From: Candidatus Taylorbacteria bacterium RIFCSPHIGHO2_02_FULL_46_13
Lineage (GTDB): Bacteria > Patescibacteriota > Minisyncoccia > Phycocordibacterales > DSPV01
Direction: 5' to 3'
Assembly (NCBI GenBank): GCA_001821015.1
Contig: MHRQ01000005.1
Location: 12,750-23,930 of the forward strand
Length of the DNA: 11,181 nucleotides
Position 1 is the stretch's first letter, and every line of letters starts with the position of its first letter. Below the pieces are notes generated by a model. That model worked only from the letters and a program-made list of their open reading frames with translations. It was not told the origin of the DNA and did not search any database. The position numbers and the translations under genes were made by a program. Of this stretch, positions 5,002 to 11,181 are shown piece after piece.

Positions 5002-6225
5002 TTACTTTACTGAAAAGAGTTGGAGACCGGTGTTGTAGGTAACTACCGGAATGCCACTGTCGGCGATAATCTGAACGATGCCACGAAGCCTGTCTGGACT
5101 CACATAGTAGGCGTCATCACCAGTTTCGCTTATTGAGTGAAACACCAGCACATCCCAGCGTTTTTCGGCAGCGGCTTTCGCCAACCATTCATTAACCTCC
5201 GCAAGAGTCGTAGTGTTTACAACGCTCCTTACTTTAATATCATAAGGAAATGCACCTTGAGGATTATCGCCTAGTTCATAAGCGCGCATAGAGTTGTAGA
5301 GTTTAGCCCCTTCAGACAAAATTGCGGCATTATAGGCTCCGAAAGGTAGGGCAAAATTACGAATTGTAAAACCATATCCTTCAAGAATTTGCTTGGAACG
5401 CTGCAGCTCTCTTTTCATGCGCCGCTCGCTCATCGTTGTTAAATCGCTATGGGTCAAACCATGAGAGACAATCTCCCAACCTCTCGCGACAAGTTCTTTG
5501 AGATCCGCTAGATTCATAAAACCGGACTCACCGAGATTATCAGTCACGATTGCGGCTGATCCAACTATTCCAAAATCGTCAAGAATCGGTTTCGCCTCTG
5601 TCAAAGTGGAGAGTTCTCCATCGTCAAACATAAGAGTTACCGCCGACTGAGTGGGATCAAACTCAGTTACGGTAACATCATCAAACCATGCCGTGCCAAT
5701 AGCGCTTGCAAGAATTGGAATCACAAAAATGTGGTCAATCGGCTGGTTAATGGTCGTGACGGTGCCGGTGTTAAAACCAATCCAGCGCCACGGAAAAGTG
5801 CCAAAATTGCCAACAGAGTTCCAATACACAACTTGACCGTCTTTAAGATGAACCTCAACGTATAAACTGGCGCCGAAATAACCACCCGGAGAGTTTTCAA
5901 TCCGCTGTCCCTTAACATAAGCTCCGATAAACACGGGCTTCGGTTCGGTTTGGGTCAAGTCTAGTCGCTGATATGCACCCGCTTGCGCGCTGAAACTATC
6001 TGTTTGCAAGCGGACTGACCAAGCCCCCGAGTGCGGCTGGCTTACTCGTCTGTAATTTGAACCGTAGGCCTGCCAGCCGTAGGCACTCTGGGCAGTTTCG
6101 CCCGCCTGTTCAAAATCCCCGTTTGCAAGCGGATCCAATAATTCAGCGTGAAGCGCTTGAAACGGAATGAATGAAAGCAAGATAAACAGTACGACCGAAA
6201 AATACATCGTGCTCAACTGTTTCAT
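5002..6225 (-). CDS. Secreted polysaccharide deacetylase (NodB/CE4 type) with N-terminal CBM-like domain
   Basis: The 407-aa product starts MKQLSTMYFS and has a signal peptide ending FQALHA (residue about 27). Residues about 30-190 look like a carbohydrate-binding jelly roll: LLDPLANGDFEQ opening, WQAYG, SGAWSVRL and the closing AWFDDVTVTEFD are typical of CBM4/9-like modules. Residues about 194-405 are the NodB homology domain: TLMFDDGE (metal-binding D201-D202, motif 1), SHGLTHSDL (H255 and H259, motif 2), FALPFGAYN (motif 3) and VLVFHSI (H363, motif 5). All metal ligands are present, so it should be active, removing N- or O-acetyl groups from a polymer outside the membrane. An upstream in-frame ATG at 6255 is less likely because it overlaps the -35 of a promoter whose TATAAT lies 6 nt before the chosen ATG. 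It is divergent from the glycosidase-like gene at 6306. The acetylated substrate (peptidoglycan, chitin-like or poly-GlcNAc-like) cannot be told from sequence. Confidence 0.93.
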   Translation of the reverse strand: MKQLSTMYFSVVLFILLSFIPFQALHAELLDPLANGDFEQAGETAQSAYGWQAYGSNYRRVSQPHSGAWSVRLQTDSFSAQAGAYQRLDLTQTEPKPVFIGAYVKGQRIENSPGGYFGASLYVEVHLKDGQVVYWNSVGNFGTFPWRWIGFNTGTVTTINQPIDHIFVIPILASAIGTAWFDDVTVTEFDPTQSAVTLMFDDGELSTLTEAKPILDDFGIVGSAAIVTDNLGESGFMNLADLKELVARGWEIVSHGLTHSDLTTMSERRMKRELQRSKQILEGYGFTIRNFALPFGAYNAAILSEGAKLYNSMRAYELGDNPQGAFPYDIKVRSVVNTTTLAEVNEWLAKAAAEKRWDVLVFHSISETGDDAYYVSPDRLRGIVQIIADSGIPVVTYNTGLQLFSVK

Positions 6226-6231
6226 ATCTGC

Positions 6232-6259
6232 ATTATACATGTCTAGACCCAACATGCAA
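6232..6259 (-). promoter_or_regulatory. Promoter giving a (nearly) leaderless deacetylase mRNA
   Basis: On the minus strand TTGCAT (6259-6254), a 16-nt spacer and a perfect TATAAT (6237-6232) precede GCAGAT and then ATG at 6225. Transcription starting about 7 nt after the -10 would begin at the A of the start codon. This decides the start and implies translation without a Shine-Dalgarno. Confidence 0.6.
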
Positions 6260-6305
6260 TCCGGTGCTAAACTTATGGAGATAGAAACAAGATAGGATAC
6301 ATTCT

Positions 6306-7361
6306 ATGAAAGCCCGCGTGTTTATGTTAGCTATGGCAATTGCTGTTACCGCAAGTGGCACGTGGTACTTCATGAGAGGGCAATCCGGCTCTACAATTGT
6401 TGAGACCACCAATTCCAACATAAAAGAAGGGCCGGCTCTAGTCCAAAATGGAAAAAATGAACCTGCAAAAGAACATATCGCGCAATCACCCGCCGCAATT
6501 TTGTGGGGAATGAAGTTGGTCAACGAAAATGTGAGCGACGAAGATCTCGACCGCCTAGAAAATCTCGGAATCAGGGTACTTGAGGGAGAGTGGGGTATGG
6601 ATGAGGCTACACCCGAACAAGTGCTCGAGCTTCTCGATCGGCTCGCCGCGCGTGACATAACATTAATAGTAAATTTATCTGACGAAGCGGCTTGGGGTTA
6701 CCACACGACAGGAAAAATCTCTCCTGGCCAGAAACCAATCTGGCAACCATTGAGGATGGAAGAGTATGTCCAAAGTATTAAACAGCACCGTGCGATCTAT
6801 GGCTATGATATTTCAAATGAGGCTGGAGAGAATCTACCAAATGGCGACTGGTTTAGAATTGATGAATCTTCTCTGAGGGATGCAGCTGATAGTGTTCGTA
6901 GAGTAGATTCCAAACGGCCAATTATTATAAGGATGCACTACTGGGACCGGCTGGACGGCGATTTTTTTTCCGATAACCCATTTGGACCTGGCATCGCTGA
7001 TGTTGTTATACTTAATCTTTACAGCAACTACTCACAGGATAAGAAAACGCCACTACTTCCCAATATGGTGCGCGATTCAGGGGCGGCTCTCGTTCGGAAG
7101 ATACGAGCGGTTGATCCCAAAGTAAACGTATGGATCTCTCTCGCCGCCTTCAAAGAGTTGCCTCTTTTTATTAGGCCAATCGCCGAAGATTTAACTCGAG
7201 ACATTAGGGAAACGCTAAAGATTGAGGGTGTCAGTGGAGTTTCATTTTTCGGCTGGGGTCCGGAACGCTATCCTGATACGCCACCCGGTTGGTATCTTCC
7301 GAGAGATGGACCAGACTTACTAAAAGTAGTCGCTTCTTTTACAAACGGGGCGGAAAAGTAG
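6306..7361 (+). CDS. Membrane-anchored or secreted TIM-barrel glycoside-hydrolase-like protein
   Basis: The 351-aa product has an N-terminal signal or anchor helix (residues 5-22), a polar linker to about 62 and then an (alpha/beta)8-type domain. Recognisable strands include ILWGMKLV, IRVLEGEWGM, ITLIVNLSDE, IYGYDISNEAGE, PIIIRMHYWD, ADVVILNLYS, VNVWISLAAF and VSGVSFFGWGPE. N171-E172 in DISNEAGE sits where clan GH-A enzymes (for example GH5) carry the acid/base NE on strand 4. E320 in FFGWGPE or another late-strand acid could be the nucleophile. It is therefore a probable glycosidase or a glycan-binding relative; the family and substrate are not assigned. It is divergent from the deacetylase with an 80-bp shared upstream region, suggesting a common task on a surface glycan. 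AGGA lies 9 nt before the ATG, overlapping a possible -10 (TAGGAT). A T8 run occurs at 6962-6969. The stop is TAG. Confidence 0.85.
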   Translation: MKARVFMLAMAIAVTASGTWYFMRGQSGSTIVETTNSNIKEGPALVQNGKNEPAKEHIAQSPAAILWGMKLVNENVSDEDLDRLENLGIRVLEGEWGMDEATPEQVLELLDRLAARDITLIVNLSDEAAWGYHTTGKISPGQKPIWQPLRMEEYVQSIKQHRAIYGYDISNEAGENLPNGDWFRIDESSLRDAADSVRRVDSKRPIIIRMHYWDRLDGDFFSDNPFGPGIADVVILNLYSNYSQDKKTPLLPNMVRDSGAALVRKIRAVDPKVNVWISLAAFKELPLFIRPIAEDLTRDIRETLKIEGVSGVSFFGWGPERYPDTPPGWYLPRDGPDLLKVVASFTNGAEK

Positions 7362-7411
7362 CGAGGTATGGCGAGATATGGTAAAAATCTACCACAGGAA
7401 TTGTTTTAAGA

Positions 7412-7543
7412 CGCTTTGAATTACGAAATGCTTCAACAAACTGATGCCGATACAATTGTTATAATCCGGTTATACCCATATCCGCTGCCTGATGAGTGCA
7501 AGGTAGGATGCGGTCCGTTTGTTGCATCTCGTAATTCAAAGTG
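7412..7543. repeat. Imperfect inverted repeat flanking a promoter
   Basis: The arm at 7412-7441 and the arm at 7517-7543 are reverse complements except for a 3-nt indel and two substitutions; the core CTTTGAATTACGA is exact. The spacer is 75 bp. The arms could be ends of a small non-autonomous element or the stem of a large hairpin. No target-site duplication is obvious immediately outside. Confidence 0.75.
7457..7465 (+). promoter_or_regulatory. Extended -10 promoter
   Basis: TGTTATAAT is a perfect TGnTATAAT extended -10 inside the inverted repeat. No good -35 is present, as expected for this class. Transcription would start near 7472 and meet the terminator at 7577-7598 before the M23 gene, giving either a small RNA of about 127 nt or an attenuated leader. 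Confidence 0.5.
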
Positions 7544-7576
7544 ATATAGTTCTCAACGCTTATCTGTTGGATAGGC

Positions 7577-7598
7577 AAACTCCTGAGTGGGAGTTTTT
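7577..7598 (+). terminator. Intrinsic terminator
   Basis: AAACTCC (7577-7583) and GGAGTTT (7590-7596) form a 7-bp stem with a 6-nt loop, then TT-GTTCTTT. It may end the glycosidase-like transcript, the short transcript starting near 7472, or both. Confidence 0.65.
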
Positions 7599-7648
7599 GT
7601 TCTTTGTCGTAAACAACAACATATTCGGAAACACAGAAAGTCAGTTAT

Positions 7649-7684
7649 ATGAATAAAATCCATTAGTCGCTTCTCGTCGCGGGC
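7649..7684 (+). other. Upstream part of the M23 signal peptide, interrupted by in-frame TAG
   Basis: ATG at 7649 reads M N K I H, TAG (7664-7666), S L L V A G, then enters the M23 frame at 7685 (M L C A S T L L I H A). Read through, this is a complete Sec signal peptide with a charged n-region, a 15-residue hydrophobic core and an IHA cleavage site. The M at 7685 alone leaves only about ten hydrophobic residues and no n-region. Confidence 0.75.
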
Positions 7685-9112
7685 ATGCTTTGCGCATCTA
7701 CCCTTCTCATTCACGCCAGCCCGAGGTATGACATCTTCCTCGATGGTTTGGGAGCGGATTGGCAAGATTGGTCGTGGCCAAACTACTTCACAACCAATTA
7801 CACCACAACCTTCAAAGGTTCGGCGGCGCTCCAGGAAACTTTTCCTAGCCCCTGGACCGGAGTTCGGTTCTACGCCAATGGCGGCTTCAACACAACGGGA
7901 TACCAGTATCTCAACCTGGCCGTGTATAACCAACAAAACGGCGCGAGCCTCTTTATCTACGCGATGAACATGAACGGCCAGATGATAATGGCAAAGAATC
8001 TCTCCGATTACTCCGACTCGTTCACATTCCCGCAGGGAATGTGGAAATGGGTTCGCGTGCCGCTCTACGACCTCGGTTGCGTGGACATTACTATCAACAG
8101 CATCGTCATTGAGTGCGGAGGTGCCAATGCAACTGTCCTCTTCGATGAGGTCTCTTTCTCATCGGGAGCGACGATTTACGAAGGTATCTCGGCGGACTAC
8201 GGTAGTGCTGTTGAAGAAGGGCCCGGCATCATGGTTTGGTACTGGAATACGTCATGGTGGCATGAAAACTCGGGGGAGGACTATTGGCTCAACGTCAGTC
8301 CAACAGCAGTATGGGGAGGCGTGCAACTGCAATCGCGCTGGGCTTTCATCGGCACTTCCAGTGCGCTCTCCGTCTTGTTCAAGAAAACATCTGCGGCCCA
8401 AACACTCTATGTTGGTCTGACACGAACGGACGGAAGTGCTGTCGGTAACATCGTCCAGATCAATGATAGCTATCTTCCTTCCACACTTCGACCCATGCAG
8501 GCTAACAAATGGTACCGGATTACCATCCCGATAACCGACTTCTTGAGCCAATCGACACCTCTTGGGGGTGTGTACCTTCAGTCCAGCACAGCGAACACGT
8601 TCTACATTGACGACACCAAGTTTATCCCCGTGCTGAGTTGGCCTATAACAGGAGTGGCTAAACAGGTGACCGGGTATCACTTTGGTGATCATTGGGAGAA
8701 CGGCTACTGTTCATCGTTCCGGAAACTCCATACTGGTAATGACTATACAGACAACGCCGATCAGGGAAGGGCGGTTTACTCTTGTATGCGTGGGGTCGTT
8801 AAGCAAAAGTACGATCAGCCAGGTGGATGGGGTTACGTCGTCGTGGTGCAACACGAGAGCGGGCTCACAACCAGCTATTTGCATTTGAACGAACCTACCA
8901 CAATCCAAGAGGGACAAGAGGTGTGGCCTGGCACGTTACTCGGCACTACTAAATACCTGTCAGGGGGTTCGCACCTTCATTTCGGGTTGAGAGTCAAAGA
9001 TTATGACGTCAATAGCCAAAATGGCGCGCTTCCAGAGAGTGCTTGCGACGGTTTACCTGCCTTTCCATCCTCCTTTCTTGATACCGAGAACCTGAGTTGG
9101 TTCGGTCAGTAA
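7685..9112 (+). CDS. Secreted M23 metallopeptidase with two N-terminal jelly-roll-like domains
   Basis: The frame is 475 codons from ATG 7685. The native start was probably 7649, but an in-frame TAG at 7664 separates it (see that entry). Residues about 15-160 (FLDGL...VLFDEVSFSS) and 165-315 (ISADYG...NTFYIDDTKF) are two beta-rich modules, each ending in the F/Y-x-D-(E/D) pattern of carbohydrate-binding jelly rolls. Residues about 325-470 are a LytM/M23 domain with all zinc and catalytic residues: H349-TGN-D353, H400 in SYLHL, and H430-L-H432 in GGSHLHFGL. Such enzymes cut peptide cross-links in peptidoglycan outside the cell; the front domains would hold the enzyme on the wall or on a surface glycan. 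A terminator follows the gene. If translation can only start at 7685, export would be impaired and the gene may be functionally damaged. Confidence 0.9.
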   Translation: MLCASTLLIHASPRYDIFLDGLGADWQDWSWPNYFTTNYTTTFKGSAALQETFPSPWTGVRFYANGGFNTTGYQYLNLAVYNQQNGASLFIYAMNMNGQMIMAKNLSDYSDSFTFPQGMWKWVRVPLYDLGCVDITINSIVIECGGANATVLFDEVSFSSGATIYEGISADYGSAVEEGPGIMVWYWNTSWWHENSGEDYWLNVSPTAVWGGVQLQSRWAFIGTSSALSVLFKKTSAAQTLYVGLTRTDGSAVGNIVQINDSYLPSTLRPMQANKWYRITIPITDFLSQSTPLGGVYLQSSTANTFYIDDTKFIPVLSWPITGVAKQVTGYHFGDHWENGYCSSFRKLHTGNDYTDNADQGRAVYSCMRGVVKQKYDQPGGWGYVVVVQHESGLTTSYLHLNEPTTIQEGQEVWPGTLLGTTKYLSGGSHLHFGLRVKDYDVNSQNGALPESACDGLPAFPSSFLDTENLSWFGQ

Positions 9113-9140
9113 GAAGTTGTGGTTTATGGCCTGACAGTCA

Positions 9141-9169
9141 CAGCGGAGCGAGTGCTTCGCTGTTTTTTT
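9141..9169 (+). terminator. Intrinsic terminator of the M23 gene
   Basis: CAGCGGAGC (9141-9149) and GCTTCGCTG (9154-9162) form a 9-bp stem with one G-T pair and a 4-nt loop, followed by seven T. It lies 29 nt after the M23 stop. The convergent minus-strand gene ends at 9182. Confidence 0.85.
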
Positions 9170-9181
9170 ATTTGACTTGCC

Positions 9182-10291
9182 TTACTGAGGCAATTTTTTT
9201 ACCTCCTTAAGTTCGGCGGACCCGAATACGGGATCAAGAGGGGGGACCGACATCCTAATATTAGTAATAAGGACTTCCGCTGGTATAGGTTCCGAATACA
9301 ACTTACCGTCGCTGAAAACAAAATCGTCTTTAGATATCACTGACGGCCAGTTGATCCCAATGGTAGCAACGTTGATATCCTCCGGACGACTATTCTCCCA
9401 TCTATAAACGCGAGGTAGCTTTGAAAACTCGTTCCCTTTGACATTGAGTATCAAACCCGCCCCGAATGCGGTCTCGTACATTAATGTACCTTTGAGCGTG
9501 ATTTCTCCGCTGAACTCTACGGTGTTTATATTATGAAACCCTAGGCGTATTTTCGAAACGGTAAAGTCGCCAAATGTATCGCCGACAGCTATTCGCACGT
9601 TGTTTTCCATTGTACTCTCCGGCGTATCCTTGGAAACGAGCATGCTTCGTACTTCATGCTCCCTCTCGATCGGCAACGACGGTTTGAAGGTGGAGATAAG
9701 CCAGAGAGCTTCCTCGGCCGTTACGATGCGGGAACGATACGGCGTGTAGGTAACTCTGTAGAGAAACTCGTCTGCGGGAAACAGAAAATAAAGTTTATCG
9801 TTTGCTTCGTACCAATACCCGCTCTTCCCGTTAAGTTTTACCAACGACATCCCGGATATTCTCTCTTTGGCAATGAGATTCTCGAGAGAATAGCGAAATA
9901 CCTCGACCTGAATCACCGGGTCATATGATCGCGACGCTTCATCAGGATAAAATGAATAGCGTTCAGGCTGAGAACTTTCCCGCGTCGCATTGTACTGAGA
10001 ATCGCCGTAGGGAGGAAAGAGCTCGGTATTCCATTTGATAGGGTAGGCAATCTCGTACCCGTATGTGCTCTCCAAGACAGTCGTCGATCGAGGCATACTA
10101 AATCGCTCGGGCATATGAACGGATATCACATAGGCTTCCACGTCTAATGTCGGTCGATACGGGATTCTGGAATCATCCAAACTAACGATCGGTGATGTAC
10201 CGGATACGCCTTGATTGCTAAGGTTAAACCAAGCCGCCACAACAACGGCAACAGTAACCAACCCAACAGCGGCATGTATGCCTGTCTTCAT
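9182..10291 (-). CDS. Membrane-anchored PsbP-like protein
   Basis: The 369-aa product has one N-terminal transmembrane or signal-anchor segment (about residues 5-23) and an extracytoplasmic body. Residues about 77-203 have the layout of PsbP-like/DUF-type domains: YGYEIAYPIKW near the start, DPVIQVEVFRY, GYWYEANDKLYFLFP, YRVTYTPY, then a helix ending LWLISTFKP. The C-terminal part (about 215-369) is beta-rich and unassigned. No catalytic residues are seen; PsbP-like folds usually serve as accessory or binding domains. The frame also has a TTG codon three codons upstream (10300), but that codon overlaps the TATAAT box, so ATG at 10291 is preferred. It follows the GT2 gene by 58 bp and has its own promoter. 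Confidence 0.85.
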   Translation of the reverse strand: MKTGIHAAVGLVTVAVVVAAWFNLSNQGVSGTSPIVSLDDSRIPYRPTLDVEAYVISVHMPERFSMPRSTTVLESTYGYEIAYPIKWNTELFPPYGDSQYNATRESSQPERYSFYPDEASRSYDPVIQVEVFRYSLENLIAKERISGMSLVKLNGKSGYWYEANDKLYFLFPADEFLYRVTYTPYRSRIVTAEEALWLISTFKPSLPIEREHEVRSMLVSKDTPESTMENNVRIAVGDTFGDFTVSKIRLGFHNINTVEFSGEITLKGTLMYETAFGAGLILNVKGNEFSKLPRVYRWENSRPEDINVATIGINWPSVISKDDFVFSDGKLYSEPIPAEVLITNIRMSVPPLDPVFGSAELKEVKKLPQ

Positions 10292-10299
10292 GCTCGCCA

Positions 10300-10328
10300 A
10301 TTATAGTTAAAAACAAGAAACTGAGCAA
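10300..10328 (-). promoter_or_regulatory. Promoter giving a (nearly) leaderless mRNA
   Basis: On the minus strand TTGCTC (10328-10323), a 17-nt spacer and a perfect TATAAT (10305-10300) are followed after 8 nt by ATG at 10291. The arrangement is the same as at the deacetylase promoter, including a TTGC -35. Confidence 0.6.
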
Positions 10329-10349
10329 ACAGATGTTCACGATTGTTTG

Positions 10350-11181
10350 TTATCGGTTTGGACTCACCCACCGCCCATCGGATTTTTTTATAAATGCCAG
10401 AGGTAAGGTGTACAAAAACAGGAAATTATCAATGTATCGGATTACTATAAAACCTAAACCATACAGAAGAAGAATGGGTTTACGTTCATAGAGCGCTACC
10501 GCCGCTGTAAGCAAATAATCCGCAATGATCAATAGAGCGATAATAGCAAGTACAGACTCTGCCGCCGATACTCCGAATAAAAATGCGAAAGATCTTGACT
10601 CATTTGGAAAAACAAGGGACGCAATAAGAAGAAAAGGTAGCACAAGGAAGCATACACCGAAGACGAGCATTTCAATTATGAAAACCGCGAGAGTACACCA
10701 AAAAAAGCTGGCCCAAATGCCGTGCCGTCGCACCGTTTGCCAAAAACCTAAATTCCAGCGTTTCACTTGTTTAATGTAGTCCCGCAGACACAGGGGATCG
10801 CGACTGACACCTCGTACCCAAGGAAGGTACGCCACCCGACCAAGTTTTTTGTGGTGAATCTCAAAGGTCATATTGAAATCCTCTATAACTAAACCGGGAG
10901 CGTTTATTTCAATACGCTTGAGCACCTCAGAACGATACATGCTCGCGAATCCCGGTATAATTGGCACAACGTTCAGATAACGCCAGGCCTGACCGTATCT
11001 TAAAACCGCTTGGAGCACTCGGTAAAAGCGAATGCGGTAGGCGGAAAAAAATAAGGATTGCTTTGGCGGCCAGTGATCTTCCCATTTTGAAAGAGCGTGC
11101 ACCGCAACCGCCGCCACGGTAGGGTCGTCGAAGACCGGCAAAACCTTAGAAAGATAATCGTCCGGAATCTCGGAATCAGCG
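10350..11181 (-). CDS. GT2 family membrane glycosyltransferase, C-terminal part (cut by right window edge)
   Basis: The frame is open to the edge, so the start lies outside; about 276 residues are visible. The first residues read ADSEIPDDYL, which fits the second Asp-containing motif (D-A-D) of processive GT2 enzymes. Then come FASMYR (acceptor region), VIEDFN (E-D, general base motif, near 10881) and QVKRW (10755-10769), the Q-x-x-R-W signature of cellulose, chitin, hyaluronan and poly-GlcNAc synthases. After about 10710 there are about four to five transmembrane helices with a short basic C-terminus. The enzyme would polymerise a sugar from UDP-sugar at the cytoplasmic face and may also export it. 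Product identity cannot be read from this fragment; the nearby deacetylase makes an N-acetylhexosamine polymer plausible. Confidence 0.9.
   Translation of the reverse strand, partial: ADSEIPDDYLSKVLPVFDDPTVAAVAVHALSKWEDHWPPKQSLFFSAYRIRFYRVLQAVLRYGQAWRYLNVVPIIPGFASMYRSEVLKRIEINAPGLVIEDFNMTFEIHHKKLGRVAYLPWVRGVSRDPLCLRDYIKQVKRWNLGFWQTVRRHGIWASFFWCTLAVFIIEMLVFGVCFLVLPFLLIASLVFPNESRSFAFLFGVSAAESVLAIIALLIIADYLLTAAVALYERKPILLLYGLGFIVIRYIDNFLFLYTLPLAFIKKSDGRWVSPNR

Noticed and set aside
7664..7666. Genome-wide reassignment of TAG to an amino acid
   Set aside because: The neighbouring glycosidase-like gene ends with TAG at a sensible C-terminus, and no recoding of TAG is needed elsewhere in the window.
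7685..7720. Lipoprotein signal in the M23 protein (Cys in GMLCAST)
   Set aside because: The residue before Cys is Leu rather than Gly/Ala/Ser, and the Cys lies in the middle of the hydrophobic core.

Overview
The window is bacterial DNA of intermediate G+C. It looks most like a small-genome, surface-active lineage such as Candidate Phyla Radiation (Patescibacteria). That placement is an inference. It rests on several secreted glycine- or serine-rich proteins of no standard family, a PsbP-like anchored protein, weak or absent Shine-Dalgarno sequences, and at least two promoters whose TATAAT box lies 6-8 nt from the start codon. No ribosomal or other phylogenetic marker is present.

Layout. (1) 1-846, minus strand: two tandem paralogues of a secreted RTX-like (glycine-rich, Ca-binding-type) beta-roll protein; the left one is cut by the window edge. 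(2) 1112-1804 and 2296-3351, minus strand: two secreted, probably surface or extracellular proteins that share a TGGN..GG low-complexity motif. They are separated by about 490 bp of hairpin-dense non-coding DNA. (3) 3352-5001: about 1.6 kb with no convincing protein gene. It holds two diverged copies of one unit (44-bp palindrome at the 5' end, variable core, long terminator-type hairpin at the 3' end), a third promoter-to-terminator unit between them, and a cluster of short palindromes. This is the most unusual part of the window and is best read as a small family of structured RNAs or a non-autonomous repeat. (4) 5002-7361: a divergent pair, a secreted NodB-type polysaccharide deacetylase with an N-terminal carbohydrate-binding-like domain (minus) and an anchored TIM-barrel glycoside-hydrolase-like protein (plus). 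(5) 7412-7600: an imperfect inverted repeat around an extended -10 promoter, followed by an intrinsic terminator. (6) 7685-9112, plus strand: an M23 metallopeptidase with two N-terminal jelly-roll-like domains, whose signal peptide coding sequence is interrupted by an in-frame TAG. (7) 9182-10291, minus strand: an anchored PsbP-like protein. (8) 10350-11181, minus strand: the C-terminal part of a membrane GT2 polysaccharide synthase, running off the right edge.

Functionally almost everything acts outside the cytoplasm. A processive-type GT2 synthase, a secreted deacetylase and a glycosidase-like protein close together suggest synthesis and tailoring of a cell-surface polysaccharide. The M23 enzyme would act on peptidoglycan, and the beta-roll and glycine-rich proteins would form surface or secreted structures. 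No tRNA, rRNA, CRISPR array, transposase or integrase was seen.
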